DNA of 64,000 nucleotides from JAAEUB01 sp964550345 (lineage in GTDB: Bacteria; Pseudomonadota; Alphaproteobacteria; Rhodobacterales; Rhodobacteraceae): positions 75,440 through 139,439 of the forward strand of contig CAZJYZ010000002.1 in NCBI GenBank assembly GCA_964550345.1, in the 5' to 3' direction. The translations under genes and the position numbers were made by a program. How positions within the stretch are numbered: position 1 is the stretch's first letter; every line of letters starts with the position of its first letter. Under the pieces are notes generated by a model. It did not search any database and was not told the DNA's origin. It saw only the letters and a program-made list of their open reading frames with translations. Positions 17,624 through 26,601 of this stretch are shown here, one piece after another.

Positions 17624-18079
17624 TCAGGCCAGAATTTTTTCCATGAAAAGGCTGGAGTTTGCCTCTGGATAATCCCCATATGGACCGCGCTTGGTAAACC
17701 CCGCACGCTCGTAAAGACGGTGGGCAGCGTCGAGCTCATCGCCTGTTTCGAGCATCAAAGCTTTGTGCCCCTTTAAGAGGGCTTCCTGCTCCAGCCGGGC
17801 CAATAGCAGTGCTCCTAACCCCAAACCACGCGCGTCGGGCGAAACAAACATCGACTTTACTTCGCCGTAATCTCCCATGTCCGCAAGGGCGGCTGTTCCC
17901 AAAATTAAACCTGCGCGTTCACCCACAAAAAATGCGATATGCGGCGCCGTAAGAGCGTCTATGTCTAGGTAGAAGTTATCTTCAGGCGGAAAAAGGCTCT
18001 CCATCAATGCGTGGCTTTGCCGGAGCAAGGCTGCAGCTCCGGGTGTGCGCGGGTCTTCCGGGCGGATGATAAGGCTCAT
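17624..18079 (-). CDS. GNAT family N-acetyltransferase
   Basis: A 151-residue GNAT protein. The acetyl-CoA site is seen in VKSMFVSPDARGLGLGALLLARLE (motif A with R-G-x-G-x-G/A, here RGLGLGA), followed by LMLETGDELDAAHRLYERAGFTKRGPYGDY (motif B and the terminal strand), and the family's usual length. It overlaps the cobW stop by four bases (ATGA) and is followed four bases later by cobN, so it is locked into the B12-controlled operon. Its substrate is unknown; a link to cobalamin is suggested only by position. See findings. Confidence 0.88.
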   Translation of the reverse strand: MSLIIRPEDPRTPGAAALLRQSHALMESLFPPEDNFYLDIDALTAPHIAFFVGERAGLILGTAALADMGDYGEVKSMFVSPDARGLGLGALLLARLEQEALLKGHKALMLETGDELDAAHRLYERAGFTKRGPYGDYPEANSSLFMEKILA

Positions 18080-19146
18080 TGCTGCAGGGCCTCGGTAATA
18101 GCCTTGTGGTCCATGCCGGCCTGACCAATGACAACAAGCCGCGTCTCACGCGGATCGCCTCCAAACGGCTGATCGTAATAAGTTTCAACGCGTGGGCCAA
18201 CAGCCTGCAAGGTAAGGCGCATTGGTTTGCCCGCCACGGCGGCAAAACCCTTGAGGCGCAGAATATCGTGGGCGCGGATAGTTTCGGCAACGGTTTCCGC
18301 AAAGGAAAGGGGGTCAGAAATTTCCGGGCGGGTTACGATGAAACTTTCAAAGTCGTCATGGTCGTGATGATCGTGGTGGTGAGGATCGTCGTCATGATGG
18401 TCATCGTCATCATGGTGGTGATGGTGATGCACCTCGTGACGGGCATCAAGATCGCTTTCTGCTGCAGCGTCGATGCCCAGCAACACATTCACCGGCAACT
18501 CTCCGTGGCTGGTACGCACAACATGCACGCCGGCGCGGGCTTCACCTGTTAGGCGGTCAGTCAGCGTTTCGGCCTCACCCGCATCCATCAGATCGGCCTT
18601 GTTGACCACAATCATATCGGCACTGGTGACCTGATCGGTGAAAAGCTCGGAAAGGGGCGTTTCGTGATCCAGCCCGTCATCCGCACGGCGCTGGGCGTCG
18701 ATCGCGGCAAGATTGGCGGCAAACTGCCCGTCAGCAACGGCGCGGCCATCGACCACGGCGACCACGCCGTCAACAGTTACACGGGTGGAAATATCCGGCC
18801 AGCCGAATGCGCGCACAAGTGGTTGTGGCAGGGCCAGGCCCGAGGTCTCGATGACGATATGGTCGGGTGGCGTGTCACGGGCAATCAGTGCCTGCATGGT
18901 GGGCACGAAGTCCTCTGCGACCGTACAGCAGATACAGCCGTTCGAAAGCTCGACAATATCGTCCTCCGAGCAAGCTTCGTTGCCGCATCCTTTCAGGATA
19001 TCGCCATCGACGCCAAGGTCACCAAACTCATTGATGATCAGGGCTATGCGCTTGCCGTTTGCGTTTTCCAGCATGTGCCGGATCAGCGTGGTTTTTCCGG
19101 CACCAAGAAAGCCGGTGACGATTGTTGCAGGAATTTTCGCTTGCAT
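18076..19146 (-). CDS. cobW: cobalamin biosynthesis GTPase/metallochaperone CobW
   Basis: A G3E-family P-loop GTPase of 356 residues, thought to deliver cobalt for corrin ring metallation. Walker A is GFLGAGKTT at 12-20, the metal-binding GCICC motif is at 70-74, and the guanine-specificity NKAD is at 182-185. A His/Asp-rich tract (residues 237-265, about 15 His) links the GTPase domain to the C-terminal CobW domain and would bind divalent metal. It lies between cbiM and cobN, which matches a cobalt-trafficking role. The ATG is preceded by CCGGAGCCTCCC. Confidence 0.95.
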   Translation of the reverse strand: MQAKIPATIVTGFLGAGKTTLIRHMLENANGKRIALIINEFGDLGVDGDILKGCGNEACSEDDIVELSNGCICCTVAEDFVPTMQALIARDTPPDHIVIETSGLALPQPLVRAFGWPDISTRVTVDGVVAVVDGRAVADGQFAANLAAIDAQRRADDGLDHETPLSELFTDQVTSADMIVVNKADLMDAGEAETLTDRLTGEARAGVHVVRTSHGELPVNVLLGIDAAAESDLDARHEVHHHHHHDDDDHHDDDPHHHDHHDHDDFESFIVTRPEISDPLSFAETVAETIRAHDILRLKGFAAVAGKPMRLTLQAVGPRVETYYDQPFGGDPRETRLVVIGQAGMDHKAITEALQQ

Positions 19147-19222
19147 GGGAGGCTCCGGAATTCAAACGCGAAAACACCGGGGCGGCAAGGCCCCGGCGCG
19201 GTTTCTTACAAATGGCTAACGC

Positions 19223-19894
19223 TCAGGCGGCGCGGTAGAGGCGCGAAGTTACAAGGCGCGATCCGTCAAATCCTTTAAGGGATTTTGCGGCTGCCAGAAT
19301 GGCCAGATCAACCAGCGGCTCGATCAGAACAACCATCATGTAAGCACCGCCAAAGGTGGCTACAGCTTCCCATGCAGCAAATCCCTGACCATAGAATGCC
19401 CAGAACGTGACCCAGGCAACAACGCCACCCTGAAATGCGGTCGAGAGGGCGAGGGTTTGGCTGTATTTTAGGTCAACATAGGCAGTTCCGGGGGCGATGA
19501 TGCGGCCCGCCAAAGCCTGCAGTGCAAAGAGTGGTACCAGAAGCGTTGTCAGGTTGACGCCATATTGCGGCAGGTCGAAGGGCGCGATCAGCAGGCCTTG
19601 CAACAAAAGCCCCAAAGCCAGCCCGAACGCTGCCGGGGCGGCACCGAGGACCAGGAACAGGGTTGAGCCAAGAATGAAGTGTACTTCGCTGACGCCAACC
19701 GGGAAATGTGGCAGGATTTGAAAGAAGGCGAAGACTGCTGTTGTTGCGGCAACAGATCGTGCGGCAAGCGAGCCAAGCCCACGCTCTTTCACTGTTTCAT
19801 AGGCCAGTTTCAGGCCATATGCGCCAGCGGCGGCACCTGTGCCATAGGATAGGACGATTTTTGCACCGTCAACGATACCGGGTTCGATATGCAT
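19223..19894 (-). CDS. cbiM: CbiM-type energy-coupling-factor cobalt transporter permease
   Basis: A 223-residue membrane protein beginning MHIEPGIVDGAKI; the N-terminal Met-His-x-x-pro motif is the metal ligand of CbiM/NikM S-components. Six to seven hydrophobic helices follow, with FPVGVSEVHFILGSTLFLVLG in the middle as in CbiM. It is the first gene after a cobalamin riboswitch, so repression by B12 is expected. No cbiN, cbiQ or cbiO follows; the next gene is cobW. Either the other ECF components are elsewhere or this subunit works alone, as reported for some CbiMN-type proteins. Confidence 0.88.
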   Translation of the reverse strand: MHIEPGIVDGAKIVLSYGTGAAAGAYGLKLAYETVKERGLGSLAARSVAATTAVFAFFQILPHFPVGVSEVHFILGSTLFLVLGAAPAAFGLALGLLLQGLLIAPFDLPQYGVNLTTLLVPLFALQALAGRIIAPGTAYVDLKYSQTLALSTAFQGGVVAWVTFWAFYGQGFAAWEAVATFGGAYMMVVLIEPLVDLAILAAAKSLKGFDGSRLVTSRLYRAA

Positions 19895-19941
19895 GTTTAA
19901 TACTCCTTTGCCCGTCTCCCCGACGGGTGGGTTTCATATGT

Positions 19942-20155
19942 GCAAGGCAGGTCTCCTGGCTTACGGATTAACGCATTCCGCCGCCTTCCCGACCCATCTG
20001 GGGCCAGTGGCATATGGCGGGTGCTTACCGCTTACAGTCGCGGGGGCGGCTGCGGCTTTGGGTCCCGGCTTGGGTCGCCCATCTCCGCATTCCCTATTCT
20101 CCCCAAGGCGCTTTGCGCCAATTCATGGGGAACCATGCAAGACCACCTTTGCTTG
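19942..20155 (-). ncRNA. cobalamin (B12) riboswitch
   Basis: Read on the minus strand, the 5' UTR of cbiM has all hallmarks of an AdoCbl riboswitch. A GCATGGTTCCCC block comes near 20139-20127. It is followed by GGGAATGCGG, then GCCCCCGCGACTGTAAGCGG (about 20049-20031). The B12-box core GCCACTGG lies at 20011-20003, GGGAAGGCGG follows, and the closing CCGTAAGCCAGGAGACCTGCC is at 19965-19945. The element ends about 48 bases before the cbiM ATG, leaving room for an expression platform over the start region. It should repress cbiM-cobW-GNAT-cobN when cobalamin is plentiful. Most of the 470-base gene-free stretch before smc is this RNA; the remaining ~200 bases hold the divergent smc leader. Confidence 0.96.
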
Positions 20156-20364
20156 GAATCACCTGAGAGGTCAAGATTGTTAGCGACATCAGGCAAGGTG
20201 TTTGCGGCGCAGCCCGGATTTAATGTGAAACCATACCGGACGCTTGTTTTAGGCAATATTTTGTGGATAACTTGCCTATTCTCACAATATACGGTGTTAC
20301 GCGTTGACTCTGAGGCCTCAGGCCGGGAAAATTACAGACTAACGAGAATCAACGAGGCACCCGT

Positions 20365-23300
20365 TTGCGGTTTTCCAAACTCAAGCTGAACGGCTTTAAA
20401 AGCTTTGTCGACCCGACCGATCTGGTGATCGCGGACGGGCTGACAGGTGTAGTCGGACCAAACGGGTGCGGCAAGTCGAACTTGCTTGAGGCCCTGCGCT
20501 GGGTGATGGGTGAAAACCGCCCCAAAGCAATGCGTGGCGGTGGCATGGAAGATGTGATCTTTGCCGGAGCCGCCACACGGCCCGCGCGCAACTTTGCCGA
20601 AGTCTCGATCCATATTGATAATAGCGAGCGGTTAGCGCCGTCCGGATTTAATGATCAGGACAACCTTGAGATTGTTCGCCGGATTACCCGCGACGCAGGC
20701 TCAGCCTTCAAGGTCAACGGCAAGGATGTGCGCGCGCGCGACGTGCAGATGCTGTTTGCCGATGCCTCGACCGGGGCGCATAGCCCGGCGCTGGTGCGCC
20801 AGGGGCAGATTGCCGAGCTGATCAACGCACGGCCAAAAGCGCGTCGGCGTATTCTGGAAGAAGCCGCCGGTATCTCAGGGCTATATCAGCGTCGCCACGA
20901 GGCCGAGCTGAAACTGAAGGGCACCGAGACCAATCTGGCGCGTATAGAAGATGTCATAGAAGCACTTGCCAGCCAATTGGCGCAATTGGCGCGTCAGGCG
21001 CGGCAGGCAGCGCGCTACCGCGCTATTGGTGATGAGTTGCGTAAATCCGAAGGCTTGTTGCTGTTTCGCCGCTGGCAGGAGGCAGATGAGGCACGGTTGG
21101 CGGCCGAAGAAATGCTTCGCGAACGCGTGAAAGCGGCCGCGGCAGCAGAGGGTGCCGCACGTTCCGCTGGCAAGGCACGGGCTGCGGCTGAGGATGTTTT
21201 GCCGGGTCTGCGAGAGGAAGAGGCGATTGCAGCGGCCGTTTTGCAGCGCCTGCAGGTTCAGCGCGACACGCTTAAGGATCAGGAAGCACAGGCAGAAGCG
21301 CGTATCACGACCCTGACAGCGCGTATTGAACAATTGACCGCGGATATTGAGCGGGAAGCTGGCCTGAACCGCGACGCAGGGGAAACTATTGAACGGCTGG
21401 AATGGGAACAAGCGCAGCTTGCCAAAGCCGGTGAGGGCCACGAGGAAAACGTTAAACTGGCAAGTGATGCGGCCCATGACGCCGCCCGGATCCTGTCAGA
21501 GCGTGAAGAAGCCCTGTCACAGCTAACCGAAGATGTCGCCCGCCTTTCCGCACGGCACCAATCGGCACATCGTTTGCTGGAAGATAACCAAAAAACGCTT
21601 GAGAAAAGCGAAGGTGAAGCGGCGCGTGCCCATGAAGCAGTTCACGATGCCCAGTCAACACTGGAAAACGCGCAAGCAGCTTTCGCAACGGCTGAAGCCG
21701 CATTAAGAGCCGCAAACTCTCAGGCGGAAAATGCCGAAGAGGCTTTGGTGAAAGCCGATGAGGCGCGTGCGCTGGCCGGTTCGCGCGAGGCAGATGCCCG
21801 CGCCGGACGCAGCGAGGCCGAAGGAGAGATGGGCGCGCTGAGTGCCGAAGTTGGCGCCCTTGCCCGGCTGCTGGAGCGTGATACGGCGGAAGGCGGTCAG
21901 GTGCTGGACATGTTGCGCGTCGAGTCAGGCTATGAAAAGGCGCTGGGGGCTGCTTTGGCGGATGACCTGCGCGCGCCTGCAGTTGTCGGTGATGCTGCCT
22001 CGGGCTGGGTTACGCTGGACCTCTATGCCTCACCGCAACTATTGCCCGAGGGCGTGAAAGCGCTGACAAACCACGTGACTGTGCCTGAGGTGCTGGCGCG
22101 CCGCATGGCGCAAGTGGGTCTGGTCGATGCTGATGAAGGTCCGCGTTTACAGGCGGAACTAAAACCGGGTCAGAGATTGGTTTCAATCGAGGGCGACCTA
22201 TGGCGCTGGGACGGACTGCGCGCAGGCGCCGAAGACGCGCCCTCGGCTGCGGCTTTGCGGCTGGAACAGCTCAACCGCCTTGAGGAACTCAAGCAAGATC
22301 TGGTGGCGGTGACCGCTCAGGCCGAAGGGGCTGCGCAGGCGCATGAACATTTGCGGGCGGAACTGACTCGCTTGACCGAAGCGGACCGGTTGGCGCGTGA
22401 GGCCCGCAAGGATGCCGACCGGGCGGTGGCCGATACCAACCGCGCGCTCAGCCGGGCCGAAGCCGACCAGAATATCGCAGCAGGTAAACTTGAAAATATG
22501 GGGCTGGCGGTATCGCGCCATGAAGAAGAGGCGATGTCAGCACGTGCGCGTATGGCAGAGGCCGAAAAAGCTGTGGCGGATCTGGGTGATCTGAATACTG
22601 CGCGCGCCGAGGTTGAGGACGTAAAGCTGACTGTCGAGGCCGCACGCGTAACCATGCTGTCACGCCGGTCTGCCCATGATGAGTTGAAGCGAGAAGGTGA
22701 TGCACGCCTGCGCCGTTCTCAGGAAGTCGTCAAGGAATTGTCCGGCTGGCGTCTGCGGTTGGAAAACGCCGGCAAACGGATTGGCGAGTTGGAAGAGCGC
22801 AAAGAAAGCTCGCAGGATGAATTGAAAGAAGCAAGTGCAACACCGGGGGAGCTGGCCTCAAAACGTGATGAGCTATCCGGGGCCATCACGGATGCCGAGG
22901 CGCGCCGCGCAAAGGCTGCCGACGCCCTTGTCGAGGCCGAGAATGTCCTGCGCATTGCGGTTGGCGACGAACGTGATGCTGAACGTGGGGCGGGTGAGGC
23001 CCGTGAAGCCCGCGCCCGCGCCGAAGCGCGTAGTGAAGCTGCAGGCGAGACCGTCGCGCATGCAGTTGAACGCATCGAAGATGAGCAGGAAACGACCCCT
23101 CAGGGGTTGCTGGAAAGCCTTGGCGATGATCCGGACAAAATGCCATCCTCAGAAAAAATTGAACATGATGTGAACCGCTTAAAACGTCAGCGCGACGCGC
23201 TGGGCGCAGTCAATCTTCGCGCCGAGGAAGATGCGCGCGATGTGCAAGAGGAACACGACACGCTGGCGCGTGAGGTCGCCGACCTTGAGGAAGCCATTAA

Positions 23301-23820
23301 AAAGTTGCGTCACGGCATTGCCAGCTTGAACCGCGAAGGGCGCGAGCGTCTTTTGACGGCGTTTGAGCAGGTCAATTCCAACTTTGCCATGTTGTTCACC
23401 CACCTTTTCGGTGGCGGCGAGGCCAAGCTGGTTCTGGTGGAAAGCGACGACCCCCTTGAGGCCGGGCTTGAAATCATGTGCCAGCCGCCGGGCAAGAAGC
23501 TGTCGACGCTTTCTTTGCTTTCAGGCGGTGAGCAGACCCTGACGGCGTTGGCTTTGATCTTTGCGGTTTTTCTGGCCAACCCGGCTCCGATTTGTGTGCT
23601 GGATGAGGTTGACGCGCCGTTAGACGATGCCAACGTCACCCGTTTTTGTGACCTGTTGGATGAAATGACACGGCGCACAGAAACTCGTTTCATGATCATC
23701 ACCCACCATGCTGTGACCATGAGCCGGGTTGACCGGCTGTTCGGTGTCACCATGGCGGAACAGGGCGTTAGCCAGCTGGTTTCGGTTGACCTGAAAAATG
23801 CCGAGGCAATGGTTGCCTGA
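20365..23820 (+). CDS. smc: chromosome segregation SMC protein
   Basis: A 1151-residue condensin subunit. The N-terminal head has Walker A GPNGCGKSNLLEALRW (31-38), then QGQIAELINARPKARRRILEEAAGI. Two long Ala/Glu/Arg-rich coiled coils flank a hinge (about 508-622, including SGYEKALGAALADDLRAP), and the C-terminal head has LSGGEQTLTALALIFAVF (signature) and CVLDEVDAPLDDANV (Walker B and D-loop). The initiation codon is TTG at 20365, giving the family start MRFSKLKLNGFKSFVDPT, with CGAGGC a few bases upstream. ScpA/ScpB are not in the window. Confidence 0.96.
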   Translation: MRFSKLKLNGFKSFVDPTDLVIADGLTGVVGPNGCGKSNLLEALRWVMGENRPKAMRGGGMEDVIFAGAATRPARNFAEVSIHIDNSERLAPSGFNDQDNLEIVRRITRDAGSAFKVNGKDVRARDVQMLFADASTGAHSPALVRQGQIAELINARPKARRRILEEAAGISGLYQRRHEAELKLKGTETNLARIEDVIEALASQLAQLARQARQAARYRAIGDELRKSEGLLLFRRWQEADEARLAAEEMLRERVKAAAAAEGAARSAGKARAAAEDVLPGLREEEAIAAAVLQRLQVQRDTLKDQEAQAEARITTLTARIEQLTADIEREAGLNRDAGETIERLEWEQAQLAKAGEGHEENVKLASDAAHDAARILSEREEALSQLTEDVARLSARHQSAHRLLEDNQKTLEKSEGEAARAHEAVHDAQSTLENAQAAFATAEAALRAANSQAENAEEALVKADEARALAGSREADARAGRSEAEGEMGALSAEVGALARLLERDTAEGGQVLDMLRVESGYEKALGAALADDLRAPAVVGDAASGWVTLDLYASPQLLPEGVKALTNHVTVPEVLARRMAQVGLVDADEGPRLQAELKPGQRLVSIEGDLWRWDGLRAGAEDAPSAAALRLEQLNRLEELKQDLVAVTAQAEGAAQAHEHLRAELTRLTEADRLAREARKDADRAVADTNRALSRAEADQNIAAGKLENMGLAVSRHEEEAMSARARMAEAEKAVADLGDLNTARAEVEDVKLTVEAARVTMLSRRSAHDELKREGDARLRRSQEVVKELSGWRLRLENAGKRIGELEERKESSQDELKEASATPGELASKRDELSGAITDAEARRAKAADALVEAENVLRIAVGDERDAERGAGEAREARARAEARSEAAGETVAHAVERIEDEQETTPQGLLESLGDDPDKMPSSEKIEHDVNRLKRQRDALGAVNLRAEEDARDVQEEHDTLAREVADLEEAIKKLRHGIASLNREGRERLLTAFEQVNSNFAMLFTHLFGGGEAKLVLVESDDPLEAGLEIMCQPPGKKLSTLSLLSGGEQTLTALALIFAVFLANPAPICVLDEVDAPLDDANVTRFCDLLDEMTRRTETRFMIITHHAVTMSRVDRLFGVTMAEQGVSQLVSVDLKNAEAMVA

Positions 23821-23910
23821 CCCGACGTCGCAGGGGTTCAGCAAAGTATTGTGAAATACGGCCAGACCTGTGTAAGGTCTTGCAGAGCAAACTTTTTAAG
23901 GGAGAGAGAC

Positions 23911-24381
23911 ATGAAATTAACTTCTGTCATGACAGGACTTATTCTGGCCGCCGGTCTGGCTGCTCCGGCAAGTGCACAGCAGGTACTGGCATCAGATCCG
24001 CAAAGCGTTACAGACTATTTCTTTACAAATGGCATTCCAGCGCAGCTGACAACCGATTCCGTTGGGGACCCCTTGGTAGAGTTCCGGGTAGACAGTGATA
24101 CGATGCAGCTTTTCTTCTACGACTGCACTGACAACACTGAATGTCTGGCGCTTCAGTTTTATTCCGGCTATCGGGTTGATGGTAGCGTCGGCCTTGACGT
24201 GATCAACGGGTGGAATACAGACCGCCGTTTCGTGCGCTCATACATGACGGATGACGGCGCGGCGCGGATCGAAATGGATATCGCCACTGGTTATGACGGC
24301 TTGAGCCACACGGACTTTACAGAGCTTTATAATCTCTGGATTGAAAGCGTTGGCCTGTTTGAAGAGCGGATTGGCTGGTAA
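23911..24381 (+). CDS. secreted YbjN domain protein
   Basis: A 156-residue protein with a classical signal peptide (MKLTSVMTGLILAAGLAAPASAQQ, cleavage after ASA) followed by a YbjN-type domain: SVTDYFFTNGIPAQLTTDSVGDPLVEF, LQFYSGYRVDG and DVINGWNTDRRFVRSYM. Two cysteines (DCTDNTEC) may pair in the periplasm. Role unknown; YbjN domains resemble type III secretion chaperone folds. The frame opens at 23851, but the ATG at 23911 has AAGGGAGAGAGAC before it and begins the signal peptide. It follows smc on the same strand, 90 bases after it. Confidence 0.85.
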   Translation: MKLTSVMTGLILAAGLAAPASAQQVLASDPQSVTDYFFTNGIPAQLTTDSVGDPLVEFRVDSDTMQLFFYDCTDNTECLALQFYSGYRVDGSVGLDVINGWNTDRRFVRSYMTDDGAARIEMDIATGYDGLSHTDFTELYNLWIESVGLFEERIGW

Positions 24382-24394
24382 GCTTTTACAGGCG

Positions 24395-25228
24395 TCAGGC
24401 CGTAGAAACAGAGCTGTTCACCGCCGACTTAATCGCGGTGGTGACAGCGCAATATAGCGCCTCGGATAACTCGGCGTAGCGGGTCCAGATATCCGCCGAG
24501 AAATCCTGATCTCTCCACAGGCTGAGATTATCGAAGGTCCAGCCCCGTTGCCCTGCAAATAGCAGGTTGCGCGCCGGGCCTTCCAACGTGTCCGCAGGCC
24601 CGGGGGGGCGTGGTACCGGGCGTGGATCGGGTTTTCCTTCCAACAGGCACAGAGCCGAGGTGAAGATGCCTGCAACCTGCGTGAATTGGTGCGCCTCGGC
24701 GAAAGATTTACTGGCGGTCAGGGCGTCAAACAGGGTGGCACCGGCGGTGGCAACATCAGGGCCATTCTCAGGGCCGCTGCAGGGCTGCGCCATATAATTC
24801 GCCTCCCATATCCGACCATCTTTGGCGGTTGGAAAGGCGGCGCGCCAGCCCGGCTCCCAACATAAGGCCCCGCCATCGCCGGTTTCTGTTGCCATCGTCC
24901 AAAGGCTGCCACCACCTGCGAAACCCGCGGCAATTCGGTCGGGTAGCGTGTCGTTTGAACCGGGTGTCTGATCCAGTCGCGTACATGACATGACCACCCG
25001 TGCGACACCAGAACCGGCAAGAAGGTCCAGCCACAGGTTGGGCGTTTCTGCCACCGGCACATGGCGTAATCCGCCAAAGCGACGTTTTTCAGCAGCGCGA
25101 AACTGGATGCGCCCACAAGAGGCAAATGCGCGTTGATCCGCGAACCACTCCATCGGGTCACCGGGATTGGCCAGCCGGTGGTTGGCGGATATTACCAGAG
25201 CTGCAAGCTGCGCGACTTCTCCGTCCAA
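24395..25228 (-). CDS. conserved-looking protein of unknown function
   Basis: A 277-residue protein that I do not recognise. There is no signal peptide and no membrane helix. It has several Trp/Gly-rich motifs (GGGSLWTMATETGDGG, CWEPGWRAAFP, AGQRGWTFDNLSLWRDQDF), which look like a conserved fold rather than chance coding. Two cysteine-containing stretches (SCTRLDQTPGS, QPCSGPENGP) are scattered and give no clear metal site. The start is TTG at 25226-25228 with CAGGAGCCAAC upstream. It is convergent with the YbjN gene and is followed upstream by the MltB-type gene on the same strand, 145 bases away. Confidence 0.65.
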   Translation of the reverse strand: MDGEVAQLAALVISANHRLANPGDPMEWFADQRAFASCGRIQFRAAEKRRFGGLRHVPVAETPNLWLDLLAGSGVARVVMSCTRLDQTPGSNDTLPDRIAAGFAGGGSLWTMATETGDGGALCWEPGWRAAFPTAKDGRIWEANYMAQPCSGPENGPDVATAGATLFDALTASKSFAEAHQFTQVAGIFTSALCLLEGKPDPRPVPRPPGPADTLEGPARNLLFAGQRGWTFDNLSLWRDQDFSADIWTRYAELSEALYCAVTTAIKSAVNSSVSTA

Positions 25229-25373
25229 GTTGGCTCCTGCGTTTGCGTTCGGGGCTGTAGGGTAACGACCTCTTTCGGATTTGTCCCGAACACAATCCCA
25301 ACCGCGACAATATGCGAAGGCCCGGCAAACAAAGGATGCTGTCTGCCGAGGCCCCCGAGCAGGTAAGCCAGCG

Positions 25374-26552
25374 CTACAAAGCGTTCAGCAAATCCCGCGT
25401 AGGCCAGGCATCGGCGGGCAGACCCAGACGGGCCTGTTCAGCCTGTACGGCGGCGCGGGTTTTCGCACCCAAAATACCATCTACCTTGCCCACATCATGC
25501 CCATGCGCCTTTAGCTTTCGCTGCAATGCCTTCATCTCTTCCCCGGACAGGCCAGGGTCGGGGTTGCCAGCAAGATAAACCGGCGCGCCTTCCAATCGCG
25601 TTGCGAAATAGGCGGCGGTAGTGACGTAAACAAAGCTTTTGTTCCATTCAAAATAGACATGGAAATTCGGATAGGCGATAAAGGCGGGCCCTTTACGACC
25701 TTGCGGCAACAGGATTGACGCATTCAGGTTACCCGAGCCTAGGTTTCCGGTCCGTGCTTTGACCCCAAGGCGTTCCCATTGGCTGACTTTCATCTCGTGA
25801 TTGAGGCCGGTTTTTGACCAGTCAAGATTTGCAGGAAGGATGACTTCCTGCAACCAGGGCTCATTCGCGCGCCAACCCAATGATGACAACATGTTTGCAC
25901 CCGACAACAGAGCATCCGGAGGAGATGTCTTCAGGTTAACCTCTCCGTCCCCATCGCCGTCGACACCGTTTTCGATGATGTCCCAGGGCAGCATTTGCAC
26001 CATGCCAATCTCACCCGCCCAGGCCCCGGTGGTTCCGGTGGGGCTGAAATCTCCGCGCTCGTAAAGTTCAAGAGCAGCAAAAATCTGTGGCTGAAAAAGT
26101 TCGGGGCGGCGGCAATCATGGCCGAGTGTGAGTAGTGAATTCAAGGTGTTGAAGTTACCCTGGAACCCTCCAAAATCAGTCTCAAAAGCCCAAAAAGCGG
26201 TCAAAACTCCACGGCTGACACCATAGCGGCGTTCCATCGTGTCAAATACGCTGTCCCATTTACGAAGGTTAATACGACCATGGTCCATGCGGTTCTGGGA
26301 GATTAAAGCCCTAGAAAAATCAAGGAATGTTTTTTGGAAAATACCCTGGGCCCGGTCGGCACGGATGGTGGCAGGATCGTGGCTGGCAGAGGCGAAAAAG
26401 GCATTGACCGTCGCCTGATCGTGTCCCTTGCGGACGGCCTCTTTTTTAACTGCATTCACGAAAGAAGAAAATGTACCGCCGCAGGGGATTTGGGCCAAGG
26501 CTGAAGTAGCACCAAACAATGAAACGACGGCAATAGTAAGAAACTTGCGCAT
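25374..26552 (-). CDS. MltB-type lytic murein transglycosylase with peptidoglycan-binding domain
   Basis: A 392-residue periplasmic enzyme of the SLT 2/MltB family. There is a cleavable signal peptide (to about ALAQ, residue 21). The catalytic Glu is at 124 in AFWAFETDFGGF, followed by NTLNSLLTLGHDCRR, GAWAGEIGMVQMLPWDI and DGDGEVNLKTSPPDALLSGANML, and PNFHVYFEWNKSF. The last ~60 residues form a PG_binding_1 module (LQRKLKAHGHDVGKVDGILGAKTRAAVQAEQ). Probably acts in septal or lateral wall turnover; the second lytic transglycosylase of the window after slt. The ATG has TATGTTTTGAGAGGTCTTAT upstream. Confidence 0.92.
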   Translation of the reverse strand: MRKFLTIAVVSLFGATSALAQIPCGGTFSSFVNAVKKEAVRKGHDQATVNAFFASASHDPATIRADRAQGIFQKTFLDFSRALISQNRMDHGRINLRKWDSVFDTMERRYGVSRGVLTAFWAFETDFGGFQGNFNTLNSLLTLGHDCRRPELFQPQIFAALELYERGDFSPTGTTGAWAGEIGMVQMLPWDIIENGVDGDGDGEVNLKTSPPDALLSGANMLSSLGWRANEPWLQEVILPANLDWSKTGLNHEMKVSQWERLGVKARTGNLGSGNLNASILLPQGRKGPAFIAYPNFHVYFEWNKSFVYVTTAAYFATRLEGAPVYLAGNPDPGLSGEEMKALQRKLKAHGHDVGKVDGILGAKTRAAVQAEQARLGLPADAWPTRDLLNAL

Positions 26553-26601
26553 ATAAGACCTCTCAAAACATATGTTGGGGCACGTTAGCAGGGTTCACCG
26601 C

